Assembly: GCF_000192745.1 (NCBI RefSeq) | Contig: NC_015259.1 | Coordinates: 3,549,001-3,613,000, forward strand | Direction of reading: 5' to 3' | From: Polymorphum gilvum SL003B-26A1 | GTDB lineage: Bacteria; Pseudomonadota; Alphaproteobacteria; Rhizobiales; Stappiaceae | Length of the DNA stretch: 64,000 nt | Shown here: positions 1 to 8,451 of the stretch, one piece after another | How the letters are laid out: every line of letters starts with the position of its first letter | How positions within the stretch are numbered: position 1 is the first letter of the stretch | The notes under the pieces: generated by a model | Told to the model about the DNA's origin: nothing | The model's database searches: none | What the model saw: only the letters and a program-made list of their open reading frames with translations | Position numbers and translations under genes: made by a program

Positions 1-98
1 CGCACGAAGGCGGGCGACCAGGTCTTCTGGAAGTCGATCAGCGTGCCGTCCTTGTCGAACAACACCGCCCGTATCGCCCTGTCGTGTCGACCGTCCAT
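1..98 (-). CDS. HAD-family hydrolase, N-terminal fragment cut by the window edge
   Basis: Only the first 32 residues are inside the window. They contain [10 protein letters not shown], the class I motif of the haloacid dehalogenase superfamily, with the nucleophile Asp15 and the acid/base Asp17. Members with this start are usually phosphoglycolate-type phosphatases, but substrate cannot be judged from the fragment. The ATG at 98 is preceded on the minus strand by an AGGGAG stretch. The gene is divergent from the aminotransferase at 215, so 99-214 holds both promoters. Confidence 0.8.
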   Translation of the reverse strand, partial: MDGRHDRAIRAVLFDKDGTLIDFQKTWSPAFV

Positions 99-214
99 CA
101 ACCGCCCTGCTCCCTTGCCCGTCCGCCTGCGCGCCCCTTGTGTCCGAGGCGGGCGCCCGCGATAACATGATGCCACCCTTTGCCAGAGTCGCCCAGCGCG
201 ACAGGAGACAAGCC

Positions 215-1594
215 ATGCCCCTGACCAATGTGCAAGCCCGCGACGTGGAGGCTCTGCTGCATCCCTACACCCCCCTGCACAGGCTGGCCGAGACGGGGCC
301 GCTGGTGCTCGACCACGGCAAGGGCGTGTGCGTCTACGACACCCAGGGGCGCGAATACATCGAGGGCATGTCGGGCTTGTGGTGCGCTGGCCTCGGCTTC
401 GGCGACGAGGAACTGATCGAGGCGGCCAAGGAGCAGCTGTCGCGGCTGCCCTATTACCACCTGTTCGGCGGCAAGGGCATGGAGCCAGCGATCGAACTGG
501 CGGAGAAGCTGAAGGAGATCGCGCCGATGCCGGTCTCCAAGGTGTTCTACACCTCGTCCGGCTCGGAGGCGAACGACACCCAGGTGAAGCTCGCCTGGTA
601 CTACAACAACGCCCGCGGCAAGCCCCAGAAGAAGAAGATCATCAGCCGCATCAAGGCCTATCACGGCGTGACGCTGATGACCGCGTCGCTGACCGGCCTG
701 CCGGCCAACCACCGCGACTTCGACCTGCCGCTGGCGGGCGTGCTGCACACCGACTGTCCGCAGCACTACCGCTTCGCCGAGCCGGGCGAGAGCGAGGCGG
801 AGTTCGTCGCGCGCATCACCGCCTCGCTGGAAGCGCTGATCGCGCGCGAGGGCGCGGACACGATCGCGGCCTTCATCGCCGAGCCGGTGATGGGCGCGGG
901 CGGCGTCATCGTGCCGCCGGCGGGCTATTACGAGCGGGTGCAGGAGATCCTGGCCGCCAACGACATCCTGTTCATCGACGACGAGGTGATCAACGGCTTC
1001 GGGCGCACCGGCAACTGGTGGGGCTGCCAGACCATGGGCTTCACGCCCGACACGCTGTCCTGCGCCAAGCAGCTGACCGCCGCCTATGCGCCGCTCGGCG
1101 CGGTGCTGATCCCGGACGCCGTCTACGACGCCTTCGTCGAGCAGAGCCGCAAGATCGGCACCTTCGGCCACGGCTTCACCTACGGCGGCCATCCGCTCGG
1201 CTGCGCCATCGGCGTCAAGGCGATCGACATCTACCAGAAACGCGACATCGTCGGCCGGGTGCGCGCGCTGGCGCCGCAGTTCGCTGCCCGCCTGGCGCGG
1301 CTCGACGACCATCCGCTGGTCGGCAACACCCGCGCGAAGGGACTGGTCGGCGGCGTCGAACTGGTCGCCGACAAGGCGACGCGGCGCGCCTTCGATCCGG
1401 GCAAAGGTGTCGGCGCGGCCTGCGCCAGGGCCTGCGAGGCGCACGGGCTGATCCTGCGCGCGCTCGGCGACACGATCGCGATCTGCCCACCGATGATCAT
1501 CGCGGCGGAGGAACTCGACGCGCTGTTCGACCGGCTGGAACGGGCGCTCGACGACACCGAGGCCCTGGTCGTGCGCGACACGCTGCGCGACTGA
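215..1594 (+). CDS. Class III PLP-dependent aminotransferase
   Basis: A 459-residue aminotransferase of the omega-amino acid:pyruvate type, which moves an amino group from an amine or omega-amino acid to a keto acid using pyridoxal phosphate. The cofactor-stacking segment [14 protein letters not shown] and the Schiff-base lysine (Lys285, in [15 protein letters not shown]) are intact, and the length is normal for the family. The ATG at 215 is chosen because AGGAG lies 7 bases upstream; in-frame ATGs at 140 and 170 have no such site. The natural substrate cannot be told from sequence (beta-alanine, GABA, putrescine or another amine are all possible). Confidence 0.9.
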   Translation: MPLTNVQARDVEALLHPYTPLHRLAETGPLVLDHGKGVCVYDTQGREYIEGMSGLWCAGLGFGDEELIEAAKEQLSRLPYYHLFGGKGMEPAIELAEKLKEIAPMPVSKVFYTSSGSEANDTQVKLAWYYNNARGKPQKKKIISRIKAYHGVTLMTASLTGLPANHRDFDLPLAGVLHTDCPQHYRFAEPGESEAEFVARITASLEALIAREGADTIAAFIAEPVMGAGGVIVPPAGYYERVQEILAANDILFIDDEVINGFGRTGNWWGCQTMGFTPDTLSCAKQLTAAYAPLGAVLIPDAVYDAFVEQSRKIGTFGHGFTYGGHPLGCAIGVKAIDIYQKRDIVGRVRALAPQFAARLARLDDHPLVGNTRAKGLVGGVELVADKATRRAFDPGKGVGAACARACEAHGLILRALGDTIAICPPMIIAAEELDALFDRLERALDDTEALVVRDTLRD

Positions 1595-1859
1595 GGGACA
1601 CGGGCGGACGGGGCGCGGGCGGGCGGACCGCTAGCCTGCGCTCGCGAAGCGTTACAGCACGACATCGGAATTGACTGGCCTGCCGCAGCGGCAAGGCTCA
1701 TGGTTATGCTTGCGTTAACCGGACGGAGGGACGCTGTTCTTCGGTTCCAACAAGAAAACCCGGCGCCTGTGCACCGAAAGTCGCGTCCGACGAGCCACAT
1801 CGTTGCCGCAATCCAGAGGCACAGGGAGCCATTGCATAGCGATAACCCGGATCAAAACA

Positions 1860-2000
1860 ATGTCTACCCCCATCGCAAAGAGCGCTCCCGCCGCCGAGAA
1901 GCCGAATCTGGACCAACTGTACAAGCCGGTCGGCATCCAGGCGATCACTGCCGCCGCCCTTTGCAGCAAGTCCGCGACCGGCTCCAAGTCCGGCAAGTAA
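1860..2000 (+). CDS. Small conserved-looking protein, 46 residues
   Basis: A short frame encoding a soluble, Ala/Lys-rich protein with the central stretch LDQLYKPVGIQAITAA. That pattern resembles a family of 50-70 residue hypothetical proteins I recall from Hyphomicrobiales with LYxxxGIxAVxAA; this is memory, not a search. There is no good ribosome binding site, only GATCAAAACA before the ATG. A GC-rich hairpin follows the stop at 2016-2037. Function unknown. It stands alone between the aminotransferase and corA, both on the same strand. Confidence 0.5.
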   Translation: MSTPIAKSAPAAEKPNLDQLYKPVGIQAITAAALCSKSATGSKSGK

Positions 2001-2015
2001 TCCTCCCCCGCAGGC

Positions 2016-2037
2016 GGGGCGGGCCCCGGTCCGCCCC
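2016..2037 (+). terminator. GC-rich hairpin without T-tract
   Basis: GGGGCGG (2016-2022) and CCGCCCC (2031-2037) form a perfect 7-bp stem with an 8-base loop, 16 bases after the stop of the 46-residue frame. No T run follows, so it is a possible factor-dependent end or a processing barrier and not a clear intrinsic terminator. Confidence 0.3.
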
Positions 2038-2185
2038 GTCGGCACCCCTGTCTCGTCCTTCCAGATTCTGCGCCTGCCCGGGCCGGCCCGCCGGCGGCGG
2101 GAGCCTCGCCCGGCTTGCACATGGCCAAATCGGCGCTGCCATGGCAAGGTCCGGCGGTCCGACGTCGCAACGGAATCGTCCGCCC

Positions 2186-3160
2186 ATGATCATCGCCTAT
2201 ACGCCCGCGGCCACCGCCCTCGCCCGCACCGAGGTTCCCGAGGGCGGCGCGATCCCGGCCACGGCCGTCTGGCTCGACCTGTTCAATCCCACCCATCAGG
2301 AACGGCAGGCGGCCGAAAGGCTGATGGGCGCCGAGATCCCAACGCGCGAGGAGATCGCCTCGATCGAGACCTCGGAACGACTCTACGACGAGCCAGGCGC
2401 GATCGTGATGACCGCCATCCTGCCGATGGCGGCGCGCATGCCCGACCCGAAGCTGTCGTCGGTGACCTTCGTGCTCAGCGCCAAGCGGCTGGTCACCGTG
2501 CGCTACGGCGAGCCCCAGTCGATCAGCCATTGCGCCCGCCGCGTGCAGACCGACGGCACCATTCCGCGCACCGGGCCGGGGGTGCTGTTCGTGATGCTCG
2601 ACATCATCATCGACCGTTGCGCCGACGTCATGGAGGAGGCTTCCGAGAGCTTCGACCGGATGTCGCTGAAGGTGTTCGAGGAGGGGCTGAACTCGCGCAA
2701 CAGCGAGACCTACCGCTCGGCCATCCGCGTCCAGGGACGCATCGGCCTGCAGGTGGCACGCATGCACGACGTCTGCGCGAGCCTGGCACGGCTGCTGCTG
2801 TTCCTGTCGTCCCGGGCCAAGCGCGTCGGGCTGACCGACGAGCAGAAGGACGCGTGCAAGACGCTCGGCCGCGACATCCACTCGATCAAGGAACATGCCG
2901 ACGCGATGGACAACAAGCTGTCGTTCCTGCTCGACGCCACCGTCGGCCTGGTCAACCTGGAGCAGAACCAGATCATCAAGATCTTCTCGGTTCTGGCGGT
3001 CGTGTTCCTGCCGCCGACGCTGATCGCCTCGATCTACGGCATGAACTTCGAGCTCATGCCGGAGCTGCAATGGGTCTACGGCTACCCGTTCTCCATCCTG
3101 CTGATGGTGCTGTCGGTGGCGGTGACCTTCCTGTACTTCCGCTGGAAGAAGCTGCTGTAG
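2186..3160 (+). CDS. corA: CorA-family magnesium/divalent cation transporter
   Basis: A 324-residue CorA-type channel for Mg2+ (Co2+/Ni2+) uptake across the inner membrane. It has the long acidic cytoplasmic N-terminal domain, a coiled stalk helix, and two C-terminal transmembrane helices; the signature YGMN sits between them (Gly285-Met286-Asn287), and the tail ends RWKKLL. Length matches the family. The ATG at 2186 is the first sensible start; open frame further upstream contains no plausible domain. It converges with pdxH, the two stop codons being 7 bases apart. Confidence 0.93.
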   Translation: MIIAYTPAATALARTEVPEGGAIPATAVWLDLFNPTHQERQAAERLMGAEIPTREEIASIETSERLYDEPGAIVMTAILPMAARMPDPKLSSVTFVLSAKRLVTVRYGEPQSISHCARRVQTDGTIPRTGPGVLFVMLDIIIDRCADVMEEASESFDRMSLKVFEEGLNSRNSETYRSAIRVQGRIGLQVARMHDVCASLARLLLFLSSRAKRVGLTDEQKDACKTLGRDIHSIKEHADAMDNKLSFLLDATVGLVNLEQNQIIKIFSVLAVVFLPPTLIASIYGMNFELMPELQWVYGYPFSILLMVLSVAVTFLYFRWKKLL

Positions 3161-3167
3161 CGCCGCC

Positions 3168-3806
3168 CTAGGGGTAGAGCCGGGTCTTGCTCCAGGGCGA
3201 GCCCGCCGCCTCGCGCGTGAACAGCACGCGGTCGTGCAGGCGGAACGGCCGGTCGTGCCAGAACTCGATCGACACCGGCGCCAGTCGGAAGCCGGACCAG
3301 TGGTCCGGGCGCGGGATGTGACCGATGGCGAATTTCGCCGTGTAGCGGGCGACCTCCTTTTCCAGCGCGAAGCGGCTTTCCAGCGGTCGCGACTGCCTGG
3401 ACGCCCAGGCACCGATGCGGCTGCCGCGCGCACGCGTCTCATAATAGGCGTCGGCCTCCTCGGCCGAGACCGGCGTGACGGGGCCGCGCACGCGTACCTG
3501 GCGGCGCAGCGACTTCCAGTGGAAGCACATGGCCGCCTTGCCGGAGGCGAGGATCTCGCGGCCCTTGGCGCTCTCGTAGTTGGTGAAGAAGACGAAGCCG
3601 TCGGCGTCGAAGCCCTTCAGCAGCACCATGCGCACGTTGGGCAGGCCATCCGGATCGACGGTCGCCAGGGCAAGCGCGTTGGGATCGTTCGGCTCCTTTG
3701 CCGTTGCCTCCTCAAGCCATTCGCCGAACAGCCGAAATGGCTCCTCCGCCTGGGTGAAGTCATCGTTTGTTAAGGCTTTTGAGGAAGTGTCTTGTGTATG
3801 AGTCAT
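3168..3806 (-). CDS. pdxH: Pyridoxamine 5'-phosphate oxidase
   Basis: A 212-residue FMN enzyme that oxidises pyridoxine/pyridoxamine 5'-phosphate to pyridoxal 5'-phosphate, the last step of vitamin B6 synthesis and salvage. FMN-binding features are visible: [22 protein letters not shown] and [12 protein letters not shown], with the C-terminal [14 protein letters not shown] and the conserved RLYP end. Length is that of the family. The ATG at 3806 overlaps the opposite-strand start of the lipoprotein gene by 9 bases, so each promoter must lie inside the other gene's 5' coding region or one of the starts is wrong. Confidence 0.96.
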   Translation of the reverse strand: MTHTQDTSSKALTNDDFTQAEEPFRLFGEWLEEATAKEPNDPNALALATVDPDGLPNVRMVLLKGFDADGFVFFTNYESAKGREILASGKAAMCFHWKSLRRQVRVRGPVTPVSAEEADAYYETRARGSRIGAWASRQSRPLESRFALEKEVARYTAKFAIGHIPRPDHWSGFRLAPVSIEFWHDRPFRLHDRVLFTREAAGSPWSKTRLYP

Positions 3807-4316
3807 GAGTATCCGCAGTACCCTGGAGACGAGGGGCGGCGCGGTGAGGTCGGGGACCGCCCGGGCAGCCCTTCATACACCAGGACCCTTCGCAAGCGCC
3901 ACCTCCTGCCGGCCGTGCTGCTGGCCGGGCTGCTGACTGCCGGCGGATGCACGCGGATGTCCTCGCCCCTCGCCAGCAACGACCTGGACACACCGCTCGA
4001 CCTGACCGGCTCGATCGACGGCCTCGGCAACGGCGCCGACACCGACATCGACAAGGAAGACCGGCGCGCCATCGCGGCAGCGATCGAGGCCGCCAAGCCG
4101 ACCGCCGACGGGCCGGCGGCGATCGCCTGGGCCAATCCCTTGAGCGGCAACACCGGCACGGTCACCACGATCAACGCTGACGGCGGCGTGTCCGGCTGCC
4201 TGGCCTTCCGGACGACTGCGAACACCATTCACGGAGTGCGCGCCTATGACGGCACGGCTTGCCGGGACGCCTTTTCCGCGCTGTCGGTGATCACGCTCGC
4301 CCGCACCAGATCCTAG
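3798..4316 (+). CDS. Surface-antigen-like lipoprotein (RT0821/Lpp0805 type)
   Basis: A 172-residue protein with a basic segment (RTLRKRH), a hydrophobic stretch and the lipobox-like LLTAGGC, as in a diacylated lipoprotein. The mature part has an acidic linker followed by a compact C-terminal domain with two cysteines ([14 protein letters not shown]). It resembles the short RT0821/Lpp0805 surface proteins with a glycine-zipper-less outer-membrane antigen fold; I am only moderately sure of that family. The ATG at 3798 gives an unusually long (about 30 residues) leader before the signal peptide, but no other in-frame ATG precedes the hydrophobic part. Confidence 0.65.
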   Translation: MSHEYPQYPGDEGRRGEVGDRPGSPSYTRTLRKRHLLPAVLLAGLLTAGGCTRMSSPLASNDLDTPLDLTGSIDGLGNGADTDIDKEDRRAIAAAIEAAKPTADGPAAIAWANPLSGNTGTVTTINADGGVSGCLAFRTTANTIHGVRAYDGTACRDAFSALSVITLARTRS

Positions 4317-4459
4317 AGTCATCTCGCTTTTGCCTGACGCGCCCAACGGCTCTCGCGTCTCGATGTACCGCGATTGCGGAAGGCGGACCGGCAACCGCCT
4401 CGCCGGGAAGCGCGCCGGCCGGAGTGCCTCGCACAACCGCTGGCATTTTTTCCTATCGC

Positions 4460-4474
4460 CTCCCATATAGGGAG
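4460..4474 (+). promoter_or_regulatory. Palindromic promoter-like site before the DnaJ gene
   Basis: CTCCC-ATATA-GGGAG is a perfect inverted repeat 60 bases before the DnaJ start. Its centre also reads as a -10-like CATATA, 17 bases after TGGCAT at 4441. It may be a promoter with an overlapping operator. The rest of 4316-4534 shows nothing else clear. Confidence 0.3.
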
Positions 4475-4533
4475 CGAGTTATGGTTCAACGCGGCCGGCC
4501 CCGCCGACCGCCTCGAAACAAGACGGTTCAACC

Positions 4534-5475
4534 ATGCGCGACCCCTATTCCGTGCTCGGTGTCGACAAGACGGCGAGCGAAACCGACATCAAGCGGGCCT
4601 TCCGCAAGCTCGCCAAGCAGTACCACCCGGACCAGAACGCCAACGATCCGAAGGCGCAGCAGCGCTTTGCCGAGATCAACCAGGCCTACGAGATCGTCGG
4701 GGACAAGGACAAGCGCCAGAAGTTCGACCGTGGCGAGATCGACGCCGAGGGCAAGCCGCGCTTCCAGGCGCACGGCTTCGAGGGCTTTTCCGATTTCGAC
4801 GCCTTCCGCGAGGCAGGCGCGGCGCGCGGCTTCCGTGCGCAGCAGCCGGGCGGCGGCGCCTTCGACGACATCCTGAGCGACATTCTCGGCGGCTTCGGCG
4901 GCGGCCGGAGGGCGAAGGCCGGCCGCACGGCCACCCCGACGCGCGGCCGGAACGCCGAGCTGCTGGCGCAGGTCAGCCTCGAGGAACTGGCGCGCGACGG
5001 CAAGACGCGCGTGACGCTGCCGAGCGGTAAAACCGTCGACATGAAGATCCCGGTCGGAACGGTCGAGGGCGATAAGATCCGCCTGCGCGGCCAGGGCTAT
5101 CCGGGCGAGGCCGGCGGCGCGCCGGGAGACGCGGTGGTCGAGATCCGGCTGCGTCCGCACAAGCTGTTCGAACCGCGCGGAGCGGACCTCCATCTCGACC
5201 TGCCGATCACCCTCTACGAGGCCGTGCTCGGCGCCAAGATCCGCACGCCGACGCTGGACGGCGCGGTGCACCTGACGGTGCCGCCGGGATCGAGCGGCGG
5301 CAAGGTGATGCGCCTGAAGGGCAAGGGCCTGCCGACCAAGAGCGGCGGCCACGGCGACCTGCTGGTCCGGCTGCAGATCGTGCTGCCGCCGAACCGCGAC
5401 GAGGAACTGGAAACCCTGATGAAGGCGTGGAAGGAGATCACGCCCTATCCGGCCCGGGGCCCAGAGTTCGACTGA
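4534..5475 (+). CDS. DnaJ/CbpA-like J-domain co-chaperone
   Basis: A 313-residue DnaJ-class protein of the CbpA type. The J domain occupies residues 1-70 with the HPD motif at 31-33, which stimulates the DnaK ATPase. A Gly/Phe-rich linker (about 75-130) follows, then a DnaJ C-terminal substrate-binding domain (VPPGSSGGKVMRLKGKGLP). The cysteine-rich zinc finger of true DnaJ is absent. It stands alone, so it is likely an accessory Hsp40 and not the main dnaKJ partner. No strong ribosome binding site precedes the ATG. Confidence 0.9.
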   Translation: MRDPYSVLGVDKTASETDIKRAFRKLAKQYHPDQNANDPKAQQRFAEINQAYEIVGDKDKRQKFDRGEIDAEGKPRFQAHGFEGFSDFDAFREAGAARGFRAQQPGGGAFDDILSDILGGFGGGRRAKAGRTATPTRGRNAELLAQVSLEELARDGKTRVTLPSGKTVDMKIPVGTVEGDKIRLRGQGYPGEAGGAPGDAVVEIRLRPHKLFEPRGADLHLDLPITLYEAVLGAKIRTPTLDGAVHLTVPPGSSGGKVMRLKGKGLPTKSGGHGDLLVRLQIVLPPNRDEELETLMKAWKEITPYPARGPEFD

Positions 5476-5599
5476 CCGACAGGACAGACGCGACGGCTGG
5501 CGTCGCCAACCCTGACCCGAAGGTCTGGCGTCGGTTTCCGCGCCGTTGTTGTCCCGCTGCGGGAACCTCGTTGCCGGCGGCGGCCGGCTCGTCTACTGG

Positions 5600-5619
5600 A
5601 TCCCAGCCTGCGCTGGGAT
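5600..5619. repeat. Dispersed hairpin repeat, copy 1
   Basis: ATCCCAGC-CTGC-GCTGGGAT is a perfect 8-bp stem with a 4-base loop, embedded in TGGATCCC...GGGATGAC. The same outer sequence recurs at 21222 and 54179. It lies between the converging DnaJ and crotonase genes. This looks like a short extragenic palindromic (REP-like) repeat. Confidence 0.7.
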
Positions 5620-5706
5620 GACAAGCAAGGGCGGGGGCTGCGCGCCTGGAGTGACGGGCGCGGCGGCCGGTTTGCGTCTCCTGCCTCGTCGTCGGACAGG
5701 TCGGCG

Positions 5707-6453
5707 CTATGCCTTGCCCTTGGTCATGAAGGCCGTGAAGGCGGCCCTGGCTTCCGGCGAACCGAGGCGTTCGGAGAACAGGGCCGATTCCTCGGCGAGC
5801 CGGCGCAGCACCTGATCCCAGTCGGCGCGCAGCAGCCCGCGCGCGAGACGCATCGCCTCGACCGGCTTGGCGGCGATCCGGCGCGCGCAGTCGAGGGCCC
5901 GCGCCTCCACCTCGGCTTCCGCCACCACGTGATTGACGAAGCCGGCCGCGCGCGCCGCCTCGGCATCGAAGCCGTCCCCGAGGCAGAGCAGTTCGAAGGC
6001 GCGCTGATAGCCCATCACGCGCGGCGCAAGCAGGCTGGAGCCGGCCTCCGGCACGAGACCGAGATCGACGAAGGGCGACCGGAACAGCGAGCGCGGGCTG
6101 GCGAAAACCATGTCGCAATGGAGCAGCAGGGTTGTGCCGACGCCGATGGCCAGGCCGTCGACGGCCGCGACCATGGGCTTTGCCACGGTCGACAGAGCCT
6201 CGAGGAACCGCGACACCGGCTGTTCGGAGAGCGCGCCGGTGCCCGCGTAGTGCAGGAAGTCGGCGATGTCATTGCCGGCCGTGAAGGCGCCGGGCGTGCC
6301 GCACAGCAGATGGCAGCGCACCTGGGCATCGGCATCGCCCTCTGTGAGAGCCTGTGCCAGGGCGAGATACATCTCGCCGGTGATGGCGTTCTTCTTGTCC
6401 GGACGGTCGAACCGGAGGAGGTTGACGCCGTCTGCGATCTGCCTGCGGATCAT
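5707..6453 (-). CDS. Enoyl-CoA hydratase/isomerase family protein
   Basis: A 248-residue crotonase-fold enzyme, expected to hydrate or isomerise an enoyl-CoA in beta-oxidation. Oxyanion-hole segments are visible (AFTAGNDIADF and DGLAIGVGTTLLLHCD), followed by FVDLGLVPEAGSS. The start at 6453 follows AAGGAAGG. It lies 28 bases after the acyl-CoA dehydrogenase gene on the same strand, so the two are probably co-transcribed and act in sequence (dehydrogenation, then hydration or isomerisation). Whether it is a hydratase or an enoyl-CoA isomerase is not certain. Confidence 0.88.
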   Translation of the reverse strand: MIRRQIADGVNLLRFDRPDKKNAITGEMYLALAQALTEGDADAQVRCHLLCGTPGAFTAGNDIADFLHYAGTGALSEQPVSRFLEALSTVAKPMVAAVDGLAIGVGTTLLLHCDMVFASPRSLFRSPFVDLGLVPEAGSSLLAPRVMGYQRAFELLCLGDGFDAEAARAAGFVNHVVAEAEVEARALDCARRIAAKPVEAMRLARGLLRADWDQVLRRLAEESALFSERLGSPEARAAFTAFMTKGKA

Positions 6454-6481
6454 CGCGACCTTCCTTTCCTGCCGGCCCCGC

Positions 6482-8263
6482 TCAGGACGCCAGCGCCTGC
6501 GGGTCGAATGCCAGGATCGCCTGCGCCGAGCCGACGACGTCGGCCTTGAGCGCAGCCGTTTCGCGCAGCGCCGTATCGGCGAAGAAGCGGGCCAGTAGGC
6601 GGCGCCGGGCCGCAGCCACGGCGTCGGCCGGGTCGCTGCGCAGCGCGCCCTTGACCAGCAGCGCGGCGCCGAGCGTGAGGCCGGCGAGCCGCAGATAGGG
6701 CGTCGCGCCGGACAGGGCTTCCGCCGTCCGGCCGTCCGCCTGCGCCTGCAGCAGCCATTCGGTGGCGACCGCAAGATCGGCGACCGCCTCCTCGAGCACC
6801 GGGGCAACGGCGCCGAGATCGGGCTGGTTGGAGCCGGCAGCCTCTTTCGCAAGCGCCGCCAGGTTCGCGATGAAGCCGCGCACATGCGCGCCGCCGGCCA
6901 GCGGCAGCTTGCGTTGGACGAGGTCGATCGCCTGGATACCGTTGGTGCCCTCGTAGATCGGCGCGATGCGCGCGTCGCGCAGGTGCTGGGCGGCGCCGGT
7001 CTCCTCGATGTAGCCCATGCCGCCGTGGATCTGGACGCCGGTGGAGGCGACCTCGACGCCGATGTCGGTGGACAGGGCCTTGGCGATCGGCGTGAGCAGG
7101 CCGGCGCGGTCGGACCAGTGCGCCTTCGCCTCCGGGTCGGTGGCCAGGCTTGCCATGTCGATGGCATGGGCGCAGGCAAAGCAGATGGCGCGCGCGACCT
7201 GCGTGCGCGCCTGCATGAACAGCAGCGAGCGCTTGATGTCCGGATGGCCTGCGATCGCGCTCATGCCCTCGCCGGCGTCGCCGGGAGCCCGCCCCTGCCG
7301 GCGGTCGAGGGCATAGGCAAGCGCCTGCTGGAAGGCCCTTTCGGCAATGCCGAGACCCTGGATGCCGACGGCGAGGCGGGCGTTGTTCATCATCGTGAAC
7401 ATGCAGGCGAGACCGCGATTCTCCTCGCCGACCAGCCAGCCGATGGCGCCCTCGCCGTCGCCGTAGATCATGGTGCAGGTGGGCGAGCCGTGGATGCCGA
7501 GCTTGTGCTCGACACCGGCGCAGCGCACGTCGTTGCGCGCGCCCAGCGAGCCGTCTTCGTTGACCAGGAATTTCGGCACGAGAAAGAGCGAGATGCCGCG
7601 CGTGCCGGCCGGAGCGTCGGGCAGGCGCGCGAGCACGAGATGCACAATGTTGTCGGTGATGTCGTGCTCGCCGTAGGTGATGAAGATCTTCTGGCCGAAG
7701 ATGCGGTAAGTGCCGTCCGGCCGCCGTTCGGCGCGCGCCTTGAGGGCGTTGAGGTCGGAACCGGCCTGCGGCTCGGTGAGATTCATCGTCCCCATCCATT
7801 CGCCGGAGACGAGCTTGTCGAGATACCTCGACTTGAGCTCGGCGGAGGCGTGCTTGTCGAGCGCCTCCACCGCGCCGACGGTCAGGGTCGGACCAAGGGC
7901 GAAGGCCATCGAGGCGGAGTTCCACATCTCCAGCGTCGCCGCATAGAGCATCAGCGGCAGGCCCTGGCCACCGTGGTCCGGGCTCGACGGCAGGGCGTTC
8001 CAGCCGCCCTCGATCCAGCGGTGATAGCAGTCGCGCCAGCCTGGAGTCGTCGTCACCGAGCCGTCGCTGAAGGTGGCGCCGGCGCGGTCGGACACGGCGT
8101 TGAGCGGCGCGATCTCCTCGGCCGCGAAGCGGGCCGCCTCGGCAAGGATCGCGTCTACCAGATCGTCGGTCAGGTCCTCGTGGCCCGGCATGGCCTGCAG
8201 ATCGCCGAGCCCGGCGACGTGTTTCAGGGTGAAGGCGATTTCGGCCAGCGGCGCACGATACAT
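6482..8263 (-). CDS. Acyl-CoA dehydrogenase, long (593-residue) type
   Basis: An FAD-dependent acyl-CoA dehydrogenase. The length (593 against about 380-400 for classic enzymes) shows the extra N-terminal segment and the C-terminal acetyl-CoA-dehydrogenase-like domain typical of the subfamily that includes DmdC (3-methylthiopropanoyl-CoA dehydrogenase). Seen are TMNLTEPQAGSDL, the GGMGYIEE segment, and the catalytic glutamate in YEGTN (Glu438). With the downstream crotonase it could form a beta-oxidation or DmdC/DmdD-like pair; sequence alone does not decide the substrate. A palindromic operator lies 100 bases upstream of the start. Confidence 0.92.
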   Translation of the reverse strand: MYRAPLAEIAFTLKHVAGLGDLQAMPGHEDLTDDLVDAILAEAARFAAEEIAPLNAVSDRAGATFSDGSVTTTPGWRDCYHRWIEGGWNALPSSPDHGGQGLPLMLYAATLEMWNSASMAFALGPTLTVGAVEALDKHASAELKSRYLDKLVSGEWMGTMNLTEPQAGSDLNALKARAERRPDGTYRIFGQKIFITYGEHDITDNIVHLVLARLPDAPAGTRGISLFLVPKFLVNEDGSLGARNDVRCAGVEHKLGIHGSPTCTMIYGDGEGAIGWLVGEENRGLACMFTMMNNARLAVGIQGLGIAERAFQQALAYALDRRQGRAPGDAGEGMSAIAGHPDIKRSLLFMQARTQVARAICFACAHAIDMASLATDPEAKAHWSDRAGLLTPIAKALSTDIGVEVASTGVQIHGGMGYIEETGAAQHLRDARIAPIYEGTNGIQAIDLVQRKLPLAGGAHVRGFIANLAALAKEAAGSNQPDLGAVAPVLEEAVADLAVATEWLLQAQADGRTAEALSGATPYLRLAGLTLGAALLVKGALRSDPADAVAAARRRLLARFFADTALRETAALKADVVGSAQAILAFDPQALAS

Positions 8264-8362
8264 GGTTTCCTCCGTGACGAGTTCGGTTCTTGCGGCTTGA
8301 CGGAACCGGACCGTCCCTCCAAAACGCCGCGCGAAGACCCGCTTGTGCGGCGACCCTATCGT

Positions 8363-8376
8363 CGTTTACGTAAACG
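8363..8376. promoter_or_regulatory. Perfect 14-bp palindrome, probable MerR-type operator
   Basis: CGTTTACGTAAACG is self-complementary and is followed by TCAATACGTTA, partly repeating the half site. It lies between the divergent acyl-CoA dehydrogenase and Sua5 genes. It resembles, from memory, the operators of MerR-family regulators of acyl-CoA and branched-chain degradation genes (LiuR-like) in proteobacteria. No such regulator is encoded in the window. Confidence 0.55.
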
Positions 8377-8451
8377 TCAATACGTTACCCTGCGGCAGGT
8401 CCGGCTTCGGGCCGCCGCGAAACGCCACCCCCTGCTGGAAAGACCCGACGC

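Noticed and set aside
98-1444. Long open frame on the minus strand (448 residues) opposite the aminotransferase
   Set aside because: It is compositionally a shadow (Arg/Ala/Val-rich, no domain), as expected in GC-rich DNA, and lies opposite a clear enzyme.
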